Shown: one piece after another, positions 1-13,403 of the stretch
How positions within the stretch are numbered: the stretch's first letter is position 1
Layout: each line of letters begins with the position of its first letter
Made by a program: the position numbers and the translations under genes
Assembly (NCBI RefSeq): GCF_003426815.1
Contig: NZ_QKYK01000003.1
Span: 62,001 to 126,000, forward strand
Source of the DNA: Desertimonas flava
Lineage (GTDB): Bacteria; Actinomycetota; Acidimicrobiia; Acidimicrobiales; Ilumatobacteraceae
Length of the DNA: 64,000 bases
Direction of reading: 5' to 3'
Notes under the pieces: model-generated
The model's input: only the letters and a program-made list of their open reading frames with translations
Told to the model about the DNA's origin: nothing
Database searches by the model: none

Positions 1-3459
<3,459 letters not shown>

Positions 3460-4032
3460 CCGGCGAGCCGCACGTCACCCAGCCTGACCTCACGGTTGGT
3501 GCCTGGGCGGTGAGCGGAAAGGGCGTGCGAGGCGGAGGGCCGTCCGCTGGTCGCTGTCCCAACCGGAGGGTAAATACCGGACGCTTCGGTGGGGTATATA
3601 CCCTCCCGTCCGCACGTGGCGGTGAGCGGAAAGGGCGTGCGAGGCGGAGGGCCGTCCGCTGGTCGCTGTCCCAACCGGAGGGTAAATACCGGACGCTTCG
3701 GTGGGGTATTTACCCTCCCGTCCGCACGTGGCGGTGACCGGCCACCCGGCCCGCCCGACCGGAGGGTAAATATCGGACGCTTCGGTGGGGTATTTGCCCT
3801 CCGGTTCGTCCCTGAGGTGCCCCCCGCGGCGAGGGAGTGCCCAGGAGTACGCGCGGAGAGTGACCATCCACCGGTCGTGCGTATGGCCCGTGTTCTTGTG
3901 ACAGGAGACGACCATGTACCCGACTGGGGAGGTCACCGTCATGATCCACATCACCCACCGCCTCACCGACAAATACATGCCCTGTCCGCGAACCCTCCTG
4001 GCACCAACCGTCAGCTCTCGACCGCCGCCGCG
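3460..4032. other. Convergent intergenic region with tandem hairpin repeats
   Basis: This 573-bp region separates the ends of hrpA (plus) and the LytTR regulator (minus). Its first 350 bp are three tandem hairpin-bearing units, listed separately. The rest holds no convincing gene. A 56-codon ORF at 3914-4084 has an AGGAG 8 nt before its ATG but runs into the antisense regulator gene, so it is doubtful. Confidence 0.7.
3506..3804. repeat. Three tandem 112-bp units, each with a hairpin
   Basis: Units begin at 3506, 3618 and 3730 with an exact 112-bp period. The first two are almost identical; the third keeps the hairpin but has a shorter, diverged left part. Each unit carries arms GGAGGGTAAATACC and GGTATTTACCCTCC around a 14-nt loop containing CTTCGG (hairpins 3565-3606, 3677-3718, 3761-3802). 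Copy 1 has TATATA in the right arm and copy 3 has compensating-looking drift. Their position between convergent genes fits a terminator or REP-like role. Confidence 0.85.
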
Positions 4033-4806
4033 CTACCGCCCCGGGCCGCGCACGCCCAGGATGCTCCGCAGCTCCCGCGCCTGACGGCGGGCCACCTCGA
4101 CCCGGCTGTGCCGGTGGTCGCCCATCACGAGGTTGAGACCGCCCTTGAAGTCGGAGACGAGCTCCCGGACGTGGTCGAGATTCACCAGGTACGACCGATG
4201 CACCCGGAAGAAGCCTCCGTGCAGGCGACGCTCGAGCTCGTTGAGCGAGAAGCTCACCAGCACCCGCTCGTCGGCCAGCTGCAGATACGAGTAGCCGCGA
4301 GACGCACTCGCGTAGACGATGGCGGACTCGTCGACGAGCACGGTGCGTTCGCCGCGCTGCACCGGGATCCGCGCCACCGTCGTCGAACCGGACCCGGCGA
4401 TCGGCGGGCCGGCATCGTGAGCGATGTCGTGACCGCTGCCGAGTGCGCGGGAGATCGCGCGAGCCAGGCGGGCGGAGTCGAACGGCTTGAGGAGGTAGTC
4501 GACGGCGGCCAGATCGAACGCCTCGACGGCGTGGTCGGGATAGGCCGTCGTGAAGATGACCTTGGGCGGATGGGCCAGGGTCTGCAGCTCGGCTGCTATG
4601 TCGAGCCCGCTGCCGCCGGGCATGCGCACGTCGAGGAGGACGACGTCGTAGGTCAACGACCGGATGAGCTGGAGGGCCTCGGCCGCATTGGCCGCCTCAC
4701 CGACGACTTGCACGTCGTCGATCTCCCCGAGCAGATGGCGCAGCTCGCCGCGTGCCGGCGCCTCGTCGTCGACGATCAGGCAGCGGTGCCGCGGCTCGTC
4801 GACCAT
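4033..4806 (-). CDS. LytTR-family response regulator
   Basis: This is a DNA-binding response regulator of 257 residues. An N-terminal receiver domain has the acidic pair at residues 13-14, the phospho-acceptor Asp59 in LLDVRMPG, and a conserved Lys in LLKPFD. A LytTR DNA-binding domain fills the C-terminal ~100 residues, with the typical FFRVHRSYLVNLDHV segment. The ATG at 4806 lies 10 nt after the kinase stop; the frame is open further upstream, but only this start gives a normal receiver N-terminus. It is the last gene of a DUF485-symporter-kinase-regulator operon, so it probably controls that transporter or related carbon-uptake genes. Confidence 0.93.
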   Translation of the reverse strand: MVDEPRHRCLIVDDEAPARGELRHLLGEIDDVQVVGEAANAAEALQLIRSLTYDVVLLDVRMPGGSGLDIAAELQTLAHPPKVIFTTAYPDHAVEAFDLAAVDYLLKPFDSARLARAISRALGSGHDIAHDAGPPIAGSGSTTVARIPVQRGERTVLVDESAIVYASASRGYSYLQLADERVLVSFSLNELERRLHGGFFRVHRSYLVNLDHVRELVSDFKGGLNLVMGDHRHSRVEVARRQARELRSILGVRGPGR

Positions 4807-4816
4807 CGCGTGCCGC

Positions 4817-6097
4817 TCAACCGAAGGGGATCTGGAGCTCGACAACGGTTCCGCCTCCCTGTTGCGAGTGCATGTCGAGACGGTAGCGCTCCCCGAAGAG
4901 GGCCCCGAGCCGCCCCGAGATGTTGCGCAGACCGACCCCCTCGCTGCCGGTGAACTCGCGTCCCGTGATGTCGTCCAAGGCGCCTGCAGCAAGACCGACC
5001 CCATCGTCGGCGACCTTGATCGAGATCGTTCGCGTGAGCGGGTCGACGCGTGCCCGCAGGGTGACGGTGCCCCCTTCCACCTTGTCGGCGATGCCGTGTT
5101 TCACGGCGTTCTCCACGAGGGGCTGGATCACGAGTACCGGAACCTGGACCGTGAGCACCTGCGGGTCGACGTCGTAGTGGACTCGTAGGCGGTCTCCGAA
5201 GCGAGCCTGCTCGAGCGCCAGATAGGTACGCACGAAGAAGTACTCTTGCCCGAACTCGGCGAACTGTCCGTCCTGGCGTACGGCGTAGCGGAAGAAGTCG
5301 GAGAGTCGCAGCAACAGCTCACGAGCCTCCTCGGCGTCGGTCCGCGCCTTCGACGCGATCGTGTTCAGCGTGTTGAACAGGAAGTGCGGATTGATCTGGG
5401 CCCGCAGCGCATCGAGCTTGGCGTCGACCGCGAGGTTGCGCTCGCGGTCGAGCTCGGCGAGCTCGAGGTGCAACGACAAGATGCCGGCCATCCCTTCCAC
5501 CACCTCGCGCGAGGGCGGCTTGGGGACGAGGCGGTACACGGCGAGGGTGCCGACGGCCCGTTCACCGATGAGGAGTGGAGCCACCACCCCGGCTTGCAGT
5601 GGGCAGTCGTCGTGGCTGCAGCCGACCCGGCTGCGCGTCCCAGCGACGACCGTCTTGCCAGCCGTCAGCACGCGGGCCGAGTTGGTCGTCGGCGATGGTG
5701 CCCCGGGCCGGTGATGATCCGAGCCCGCCCCGACGAACGCCAGCAGCTCGTGACGGTCGCTGATCGCCACGGCGTCGACGTCGAGCAACGGGCGCAGCAG
5801 CTCGGCCGTCCGGCGCGCCGCCTCGGATGTCAGCCCGGATCGAAGCGGACTGGACCGACCCATCAAGGCGATCGTGCGGCCGGAGCGCGAGGGCCCGAGC
5901 CGCCGGGAGGTCGCCGTGCTCCGCGGCCCGCGCAACACCGACGCGTACCCGAGCGTCAACAGCAACGTCGGTCCCAGGCCGGCGAGGATCGTCGTCCCGA
6001 CGCCGAGCGGCGGGTCGGCGAGCAGTTGCGTCACGACGTAGACGACGCCCCACGTCACGGCCACCGCAAACGACAGGAGCGTCGTGCCGCGCCTCAT
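4817..6097 (-). CDS. LytS/YehU-type sensor histidine kinase
   Basis: This 426-residue membrane kinase is the cognate partner of the LytTR regulator downstream. Two hydrophobic helices occupy residues ~7-27 and ~34-55. A GAF-like region follows (~100-215), then the His_kinase signature INPHFLFN with phospho-acceptor His238 and an ATPase domain with its N-box at Asn330. The start overlaps the symporter stop by 4 nt (ATGA), indicating translational coupling. A sensor encoded with its transporter suggests sensing of the transported acid, as BtsSR senses pyruvate in E. coli; that parallel is inference. Confidence 0.92.
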   Translation of the reverse strand: MRRGTTLLSFAVAVTWGVVYVVTQLLADPPLGVGTTILAGLGPTLLLTLGYASVLRGPRSTATSRRLGPSRSGRTIALMGRSSPLRSGLTSEAARRTAELLRPLLDVDAVAISDRHELLAFVGAGSDHHRPGAPSPTTNSARVLTAGKTVVAGTRSRVGCSHDDCPLQAGVVAPLLIGERAVGTLAVYRLVPKPPSREVVEGMAGILSLHLELAELDRERNLAVDAKLDALRAQINPHFLFNTLNTIASKARTDAEEARELLLRLSDFFRYAVRQDGQFAEFGQEYFFVRTYLALEQARFGDRLRVHYDVDPQVLTVQVPVLVIQPLVENAVKHGIADKVEGGTVTLRARVDPLTRTISIKVADDGVGLAAGALDDITGREFTGSEGVGLRNISGRLGALFGERYRLDMHSQQGGGTVVELQIPFG

Positions 6098-7791
6098 CGT
6101 CGTCGCCTCGTCCGACCGGTCACTCCGGTCATCGTCAGGCGGGCGAGGCGGACCGCGGCCCGGTCAGCGGCCGTGCCGTGGAGTCGCAGCCACATCTGGT
6201 CGAGGCCGTCCGGGGGTGACGTGCGGAGCGAGCCGAGCACCGTGACCGCCGCGGCACACGGGGCGGCGACCAGCGTCGGCGTCAGCAAGGCCCGGCCGAT
6301 CCCGTCGCCGCCGACCGAGATCCCGGCTGCGAAGCACACGATGGCGACCGCGGCGCCGGTCACCATGCCGGCCACGGCGCCACGTGCGGTCGTCCGGCGC
6401 CACCACACCGACAGGATCAGCACGGGGGTGATGGCCGAACCGGCGAGGGCGAACGCCCACGTCACCATCGAGGCGATCACCGAGGGCATGCCCTCGGCGA
6501 AGCGGCCCGGCCTCATCAGGAGGGCCAGCACGCCCGAACCGGCACCGACCACGACGACCGCCGCGCGCCCGGCCCGGACCGCCTGTCGCTGCGTCGCCTG
6601 CGGGTTGACGTAGCGCTCGTACACGTCATGGCCCCACGACGCGGCGGACGCGAGCAGGAGACCGGCGACCGTCGACATCGTCGCCAGCAGCGCACCGATG
6701 GCGACGAAGCCCAGTCCGAACCGATCGCCGTGGATCCGGCCCAGCGCGAGCAGGGCGTTCTCCGGCACGCGCAACAGACCCTCGACGGTCAAGGGCTCGA
6801 GCCACCGGTGCTCGGCAACGGCCGAGGAGATCGTCGACCGCGCTGCGGTGCCGAGCATCACGGCGAGCGAATAGAACACACCCGCCAGGCCGAGCACGAT
6901 GATCGTCGTGGCCCGCGCCGCTCGACCCGTCGCACTCGTGAAGTAGCGGTTCATCACGTGGGGCAGTCCCGCGGTTCCCATCACCAACGTGGCGATGAGG
7001 GCGAACTGGCCGAAGCGGCCGAACGCCGCGCCGGGCTCGCCGAAGTACGCCGGCTGGTCCGGCTCCAGGCGGTTGGCGAGGACCTCGATCTGCCACCGGT
7101 CACCGACCTGAACGGCCTCCGTCAGCGGCTGGCGACTGAGCTCGTCGACCGCCGAGGCGTAGTCGAACCCGGCGCCGACGACGGCGAACGTCAGCCAGGT
7201 GAGGGCACTCAGCATCACCAGGAACTGGAATGCCTGCGACCAGGTGGTGCCCCGCATCCCGCCGAGGGCCACCAGCCCGACGATCGCCACCGTCGAGGCG
7301 ACGACCCCCGTGACGTACGGCGACAACCCGGCGAAGCCCCGCCCGACGAGGAGCTCCCACGTGATGCCACTGCCGACGGCCTGCGGCACCAGATACGAGA
7401 GGATCACGAGCTGGACCACCGTCACCGACACCAGCCGCACGCCGTCCGAGTCGAGCCGGCGGCCGAGGAAGTCGGGGATGGAGAACTCACCGAACCTCCG
7501 CAGCGGGGTGGCGACGAAGAGCAGCACCGGGATGAATCCGGCGGCGAACCCCGTCGCGTACCAGACGCCGTCAGCGCCCGACACGTACACCGCTGCGGCG
7601 ACGCCGAGGAACGAGGCCGCCGAGAAGTAGTCGCCGCAGATCGCGCACGCGTTGGTGACGATGCCGACGCGCCGACCGGCGAGGTAGAAGTCGAGCGTCG
7701 TCCCTCCCCGGGGGCGAACGGCGACGAGCAGCCCGACCCCGCACACCAACAGCACGACGAGCGTGATGGCGAGGACGCCGCGGCTGATCAT
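6094..7791 (-). CDS. Sodium/solute symporter, acetate/monocarboxylate (ActP/MctC) type
   Basis: This 565-residue polytopic protein of the SSS family (TC 2.A.21) imports a small carboxylate with Na+ or H+. The N-terminus has the family signature DFYLAGRRVG followed by GDYFSAASFLG, and about 13 hydrophobic helices follow. Acetate-type members are normally preceded by a small DUF485 protein, as here, 72 nt upstream. The substrate cannot be fixed from sequence; acetate, pyruvate or propionate are the likely choices. It is co-transcribed with a two-component system. Confidence 0.9.
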   Translation of the reverse strand: MISRGVLAITLVVLLVCGVGLLVAVRPRGGTTLDFYLAGRRVGIVTNACAICGDYFSAASFLGVAAAVYVSGADGVWYATGFAAGFIPVLLFVATPLRRFGEFSIPDFLGRRLDSDGVRLVSVTVVQLVILSYLVPQAVGSGITWELLVGRGFAGLSPYVTGVVASTVAIVGLVALGGMRGTTWSQAFQFLVMLSALTWLTFAVVGAGFDYASAVDELSRQPLTEAVQVGDRWQIEVLANRLEPDQPAYFGEPGAAFGRFGQFALIATLVMGTAGLPHVMNRYFTSATGRAARATTIIVLGLAGVFYSLAVMLGTAARSTISSAVAEHRWLEPLTVEGLLRVPENALLALGRIHGDRFGLGFVAIGALLATMSTVAGLLLASAASWGHDVYERYVNPQATQRQAVRAGRAAVVVVGAGSGVLALLMRPGRFAEGMPSVIASMVTWAFALAGSAITPVLILSVWWRRTTARGAVAGMVTGAAVAIVCFAAGISVGGDGIGRALLTPTLVAAPCAAAVTVLGSLRTSPPDGLDQMWLRLHGTAADRAAVRLARLTMTGVTGRTRRRR

Positions 7792-7863
7792 GGTCGCCGG
7801 GGCTTGCCGCTCGCGCTCACTCGGGACCGCGTCCCCGCGCCGTCCGGTCTCGCCGCCGGATCA

Positions 7864-8238
7864 TCACGTCGAGCCGTCGGCGTCGCCGTCGGACGTGGGT
7901 CCGCCCAGCATGCGGGCTTCGACCGCACTCGACAGGGTCGCCGCCAGCACGGCGACGATGAAGAAGAAGACGTACAGGCCACCCGCCGCCATCACGAAGC
8001 TCGGGCTCATCCCGCCGAGGACACGCCCGATCGACCACCACTCGAGAACGATGGTCAGCACCGGGACGGCGACCACCACGATCAAGAACAGCACGAAGTA
8101 CCCGACCGCCACGCGGCGCAACGTCCGGGAGATCGCGTCGACCTCGGCCGGGGTGTCGGCCCGCTCGAGCAGATCGGCGCGCTCGGCGGACGCGGCGAAG
8201 TCGGCCGCATCCCCAGAAACTCGGGCCCCCGTACCCAC
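7864..8238 (-). CDS. DUF485 small membrane protein
   Basis: This 124-residue protein has two strong hydrophobic segments (~46-68 and ~84-104), the DUF485/YjcH pattern found beside ActP/MctC symporters. It starts at GTG 8238, exactly 6 nt after a TAGTTT -10 box, so the operon mRNA is probably leaderless. First gene of the symporter/two-component operon; presumed accessory subunit of the transporter. Confidence 0.87.
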   Translation of the reverse strand: MGTGARVSGDAADFAASAERADLLERADTPAEVDAISRTLRRVAVGYFVLFLIVVVAVPVLTIVLEWWSIGRVLGGMSPSFVMAAGGLYVFFFIVAVLAATLSSAVEARMLGGPTSDGDADGST

Positions 8239-8541
8239 GGCGCCAAACTAGTTCCGCCGTCGACGCCCGTCGGCCGACGATGTGATGAACGGTCGGATGC
8301 GGGCGACGAGCGGTCGGTATCCGCCGGCCACCGGTCGACGAGCGGCACCCGTCGTCGCGGCGGCGCGGATGACCACCGCTGTGGACCCTCCGGAGACCGC
8401 TCGGAACGCCACCCCGACCGACGACTCCATTGGTCATTGCGGCAGCTGAGGAGCGATCGGTAGTCCTGGGTCCGAGGCGAGCACCGGGGCCACCAGGCCG
8501 CCCGGTGGATCGCCCGCACACGACTGGACCGGGGGGACATC
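8239..8541. other. Divergent promoter region between symporter operon and Liv importer
   Basis: This 303-bp gene-free stretch holds the minus-strand -10 box TAGTTT (8245-8250) for the DUF485 operon. On the plus strand, a G-rich Shine-Dalgarno-like run sits just before the ATG at 8542. A 60-codon minus-strand ORF inside it (8248-8430) has no supporting signal and was not called. Confidence 0.6.
8245..8250 (-). promoter_or_regulatory. -10 box TAGTTT, leaderless start of DUF485 operon
   Basis: TAGTTT is followed by GGCGCC and then the GTG start at 8238. The TANNNT-N6-RTG spacing recurs at many genes in this window. Confidence 0.6.
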
Positions 8542-9960
8542 ATGTCGGACGAATCGGGACACGACCGCCAGCACGGATCGCGACCGGACCGAACAGCGAG
8601 CCGAGGCGGACGGCGCGGCATCAGCCGTGGCACGTTCATCAAGTCCGGCATCGGCGCCGCTGGCGGTCTGATGCTCGGCAGCCGTCTGGGTGGAGTGGCG
8701 GGGGCGCAGACCAGGCCGGTGCCATACAACCCTGACCCGGTGACGGGACCCGAGGCGGTCTACGGGTTCAACGTCCCGCTGACCGGCTCGTACGCCGACG
8801 AGGGTGCAGACGAGCTGAAGGCCTACGAGCTCGCCGTCCAGCACCTCAACGAGGGCGGCGGGATGCTCGAGACGCTCGAACCGTCCGCCCTCACCGGCCA
8901 GGGTGTGCTCGGCAAGAAGATCACGTACGTCCAGGGCGACACCCAGACCGACGCCGACGCGGCACGGGCCTCGGCGCGCCGGATGATCGAGCGTGACGGG
9001 GCGATCATGTTCAGCGGCGGGTCCAGCTCGGCGGTGGCCATCGCACAGCAGTACCTGGCGCAGGAGATGGGCGTGATCTTCATGAACTGCCTGACGCACT
9101 CCAACGACACGACGGGCAAGGACCGCCAGCGCTATGGCTTCCGGCACTTCTTCAACGCCTACATGTCCGGCGTCGCACTCGGGCCGATCCTCGCCGAGGA
9201 GTACGGCGACGACCGCCGGGCGTTCCATTTGACCGCCGACTACACGTGGGGACACACGCAGTTGGAGTCGATGCAGGCGTCGACCGAGGCCCAGGGCTGG
9301 TCGACGGTGCAGAACATCATGACGCCCCTCGGCACGACCGACTACAGCCAGTACCTCACCCCCGTGATCAACAGCGATGCCGACGTGCTGGTTCTCAACC
9401 ACTATGGCCAGGACATGGTCAACTCGCTGACGCAGGCGGTGGAGTTCGGGATGCGCGACCGCGAGGTCGACGGGCGGCCGTTCGAGGTGGTCGTCCCGCT
9501 GTACAGCCGGCTCATGGCCCAGGGTGCCGGCGACGCCATCGAGGGGATCTTCGGCACCACCAACTGGAGCTACAAGCTGGAGAACCCCGGGACCGAGGCG
9601 TTCGTCACGGCGTTCGAGGAGGCGTACGACCAGCCGCCGTCACAGGCGGCGCACACGGCCTACGTGCAGACGATCCTCTATTCCGACGCCGCCGAGCGGG
9701 CCGGCACGTTCTACGCGCCGGAAGTGATCAAGGCCCTCGAGGACCACACGGTCGACGGCATCGGGCACAACGGTTCGACGCTCTACCGGGGCTGCGACCA
9801 TCAGGCCTTCCACGAGATCCTGGTCGTGCGCGGCAAGGCGCCGAGCGAGCGGGACTCGGAGTTCGATCTGCTCGAGACGGTCAAGGAGATCCCCGCGGCC
9901 GACGTCGAGTACGAGTGCGACTACTTCGAAGGCGACCTCGGTCCCTACGAGCCGGCCTGA
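8542..9960 (+). CDS. Liv-type ABC transporter substrate-binding protein (Tat-exported)
   Basis: This 472-residue periplasmic-binding-protein type I (Leu/Ile/Val-BP) family protein captures the substrate outside the membrane. The N-terminus has a twin-arginine-like signal: GRRGISRGTFIKSG, then a small hydrophobic stretch ending near VAGAQ. The mature part begins with the typical GFNVPLTGSYADEG segment. It is followed within 34 bp by two permeases and two ATPases, giving a complete importer. The branched-chain amino acid, amide or urea families all share this fold, so the substrate is not assigned. Confidence 0.92.
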   Translation: MSDESGHDRQHGSRPDRTASRGGRRGISRGTFIKSGIGAAGGLMLGSRLGGVAGAQTRPVPYNPDPVTGPEAVYGFNVPLTGSYADEGADELKAYELAVQHLNEGGGMLETLEPSALTGQGVLGKKITYVQGDTQTDADAARASARRMIERDGAIMFSGGSSSAVAIAQQYLAQEMGVIFMNCLTHSNDTTGKDRQRYGFRHFFNAYMSGVALGPILAEEYGDDRRAFHLTADYTWGHTQLESMQASTEAQGWSTVQNIMTPLGTTDYSQYLTPVINSDADVLVLNHYGQDMVNSLTQAVEFGMRDREVDGRPFEVVVPLYSRLMAQGAGDAIEGIFGTTNWSYKLENPGTEAFVTAFEEAYDQPPSQAAHTAYVQTILYSDAAERAGTFYAPEVIKALEDHTVDGIGHNGSTLYRGCDHQAFHEILVVRGKAPSERDSEFDLLETVKEIPAADVEYECDYFEGDLGPYEPA

Positions 9961-9994
9961 GCACGGCTCCGCCCGACCGACGCCCGACCCGACG

Positions 9995-10870
9995 ATGCCC
10001 GATCTCTCCGAGTTCGCCCTCCAGCTCCTCACCGGGCTGCAGATCGGCGCGGTGTTCGTGCTCGTCGCCCTCGGGCTGACGCTCATCTTCGGGACGCTCG
10101 GGATCGCCAACTTCGCCCACGGTGCGCTGTACCTGATCGCCGCCTACGCGGGCCTCGAGGTCGCCGAGCACCTCGGGTGGGGGTGGGTCTTCGTCACCGT
10201 TCCGCTCGGCCTGTTCGTGGTCGGCGTCGTCCTCGAGCGAGGGCTGATCCGCTTCTTCTACGCCCGGCCCGTCGCCGATCAGATCCTCGTCACCTTCGGC
10301 CTTGCCCTCGTGGTGCAGGAGCTCGCCCGGGTGATCTTCGGTGGCACCACCAAGACGTTCCCGGCGCCGCGCTGGGCGATCGTCCCGATCGACATCGGCA
10401 TCGGCTACTACCCGCCGTGGCGGCTGCTGACGATCGGTGTCACGATCGTGACGGTCATCGCCATCTACGTGCTGTTGCGCTTCACCCGCTTCGGCCTGGT
10501 CGTGCGGGCGGGGATGCGCGACGCCGAGATGGTCCGCCTGCTCGGCATCGACATCACCAGCCGCTTCACCCTGGTCTTCGGGTTCGGCGCCCTCCTCGCA
10601 GCGATCGGTGGCCTGATGGGCGGCGTGTCGTACTCGGTGAACCCGGAGTCGGGCATGGCGATGCTCGTGCCGTCGTTCCTCGTCGTCGTCATCGGCGGCA
10701 TGGGCAGCCTTCCCGGCGCGGTGATCGCCGGCCTCCTGATGGGCGTCGCGCAGGCACTGTCGGTGCTGTGGTGGCCCTCGGTGTCGCAGGTGATGGTGTA
10801 CTTCGTCGCCGTCGCCGTCCTGTCATGGCGACCGCGTGGGCTGTTCGGGCTCCGGGGAGCGCACGAATGA
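9995..10870 (+). CDS. livH: Liv-type ABC transporter permease LivH
   Basis: This 291-residue inner-membrane permease has about eight hydrophobic helices. The family pattern GLTLIFGTLGIANFAHGALY is near the N-terminus and a GGMGSLPGAVIAG loop near the C-terminus. It forms the translocation channel with the LivM-like protein. Its TGA overlaps the ATG of the next permease (ATGA). Confidence 0.94.
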   Translation: MPDLSEFALQLLTGLQIGAVFVLVALGLTLIFGTLGIANFAHGALYLIAAYAGLEVAEHLGWGWVFVTVPLGLFVVGVVLERGLIRFFYARPVADQILVTFGLALVVQELARVIFGGTTKTFPAPRWAIVPIDIGIGYYPPWRLLTIGVTIVTVIAIYVLLRFTRFGLVVRAGMRDAEMVRLLGIDITSRFTLVFGFGALLAAIGGLMGGVSYSVNPESGMAMLVPSFLVVVIGGMGSLPGAVIAGLLMGVAQALSVLWWPSVSQVMVYFVAVAVLSWRPRGLFGLRGAHE

Positions 10871-11877
10871 CGGCACGCCGCGTCACGGACGGCCGGCGCG
10901 AGGCGATCTTCGTCGCCGTCGCTGGGCTCGTGCTGTTCCTCTCGCCGTGGGTGATGTCGGGCATCGGGGGCTACCGGGCCCTGGCAACCCGCATGGTCAT
11001 CTGGGCGATCTTCGCCCTCGGCTTCGACATCCTGCTCGGGCTCACCGGCCTGCTCTCGTTCGGGCACGCGGCGATGTGGGGCATCGGCGCGTACCTCGCT
11101 GGCTACTCGCTCCTCCACTTCACCGACAGTGCCGTCGTGGCCATCTTGGTCGGCGTACCCGTCGTCGCCCTCGTGTCGATGCTGCTGGGACTGATCACGC
11201 TGCGCCGCCACGGGATCTACTTCGCCATCCTCACGCTCGCCTTCGCCGAGATGTTCTACTTCCTCGCCCTCACACCGCTGCAGAGGTGGACCGGTGGGGA
11301 CAACGGGCTGACCGGGATCCCGCAGCCGAACTTCTTCGGCTGGGTGCCGCGGGGCTACGGCCTCCACGCCATCATCTCCGGCATCGCCCTGGCCGCCCTC
11401 TACGGCGCCCGTCGTATCAGCCGCTCGCCCCACGGGCTGATGCTGCGCTCGATCAAGGCCAACGAGACCAGGCTCGCGTTCACCGGCGTCGACGTCTTCC
11501 GATACAAGCTGCTGGCATTCGTGGTCAGCGGCGCGTACGCCGGGCTGGCCGGCGCGCTGTACGCGATCTACGAGACGTACGTGCCGACCGACAGCCTGCA
11601 CTGGACGACATCGGGCGAGGTCGTGATCATGTCGGCGATCGGTGGCGTCGGCACGCTGATCGGGCCGATGCTCGGCGCCGGCATCGTGCTCTACCTCGAG
11701 AACGTCCTGTCGGCCGAGACCGAGCACTGGAACCTGATCCTCGGCCTGATGTTCATGGCGTTCGTCATCTTCCTGCGTGGCGGCGTGGTCGGGGCGATCC
11801 AGCGCCTCACACGCGTCCGCCGTTCCCGCGCCGACCGCGAGACCCGCGTGGACCACCGCGTGGCCGTGGAGGACTGA
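10867..11877 (+). CDS. livM: Liv-type ABC transporter permease LivM
   Basis: This is the second permease subunit, 336 residues and strongly hydrophobic. It has the LivM hallmark GLTGLLSFGHAAMWGIGAYL and a late GGVGTLIGPMLGAG loop. The frame is open much further upstream, but the ATG at 10867 overlaps the livH stop by 4 nt and gives the normal N-terminus. The basic, hydrophilic tail of ~25 residues is a little long. Confidence 0.94.
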   Translation: MTARRVTDGRREAIFVAVAGLVLFLSPWVMSGIGGYRALATRMVIWAIFALGFDILLGLTGLLSFGHAAMWGIGAYLAGYSLLHFTDSAVVAILVGVPVVALVSMLLGLITLRRHGIYFAILTLAFAEMFYFLALTPLQRWTGGDNGLTGIPQPNFFGWVPRGYGLHAIISGIALAALYGARRISRSPHGLMLRSIKANETRLAFTGVDVFRYKLLAFVVSGAYAGLAGALYAIYETYVPTDSLHWTTSGEVVIMSAIGGVGTLIGPMLGAGIVLYLENVLSAETEHWNLILGLMFMAFVIFLRGGVVGAIQRLTRVRRSRADRETRVDHRVAVED

Positions 11878-12628
11878 TGGAGCTGCTCGAGGTCCGCGGC
11901 CTCTGTAAGCGGTTCGGTGGGTTGCAGGCGACGTACGAGGTCGACCTGACCGTGCGCGAGGGGACCGCCCACAGCATCATCGGCCCCAACGGGGCCGGCA
12001 AGAGCACACTGCTCAACCTGCTGATCGGCCTGATCCGCCCCGACAGCGGCACGGTGATGCTCGCCGGCACGTCACTGCTCGGCCGGCGCCCTCACGAGAT
12101 CAACCAGCTCGGTGTCGCCCGGGTGTTCCAGACACCATCGGTGTTCCCCGACATGTCGCTGCTCGACAATGTCACGATCGCCGCCCTCGCCGCACGAGAC
12201 GGCGACTTCCGCTTCAACCTGTTCCAACATCCCTCCCGCCGGCGCGACGCTGTCGCCGCCGCCGAGGACGCCCTGCTCGAGGTGGGGCTCGATGCCGTGG
12301 CCGATGTGTCGGCCGACGATCTGTCGCACGGGGACAAGCGGCGCCTCGAGTTGGCGATCTGCCTGGCGCACCGGCCGCGGCTGTTGCTGCTCGACGAACC
12401 GACCCAGGGCATGTCGCAGCTGGAAACGCAGAGCACGGTCGAGCTGCTGCGCCGCCTTGTCGCCAAGGGGATGACGAAGGTGATCATCGAGCACGACATG
12501 AAGGTGGTCTTCGGCCTGTCCGACGAGATCACGGTGCTGCACCAGGGTTGCGTCATCGCGACCGGCGAACCCGATGCCGTCCGCCACGACGAGGCGGTCC
12601 TCGAGGCCTATCTCGGTGGGGTCGAATT

Positions 12629-12632
<4 letters not shown>
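11877..12632 (+). CDS. livG: Liv-type ABC transporter ATP-binding protein LivG
   Basis: This 251-residue ABC ATPase energises the importer. Walker A is GPNGAGKS near residue 40. The signature is altered to LSHGDKRRLE (canonical LSGGQ) and Walker B is LLLLDEPTQGMS. The variant signature LSHGDKR is normal for LivG/UrtD proteins. The start ATG shares a base with the livM stop (TGATG). Confidence 0.94.
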
Positions 12633-13378
<746 letters not shown>

Positions 13379-13403
13379 TGCTCCGTCGCGCGCTGGATCG
13401 GGC

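Noticed and set aside
3914-4084. 56-codon ORF with AGGAG upstream
   Set aside because: The ribosome-site match is good, but the ORF runs ~50 nt into the antisense regulator gene and the product is Pro/Arg-rich shadow-like sequence.
8248-8430. 60-codon minus-strand ORF in the symporter/Liv intergenic region
   Set aside because: No ribosome site, no TANNNT spacing and no recognisable protein pattern.
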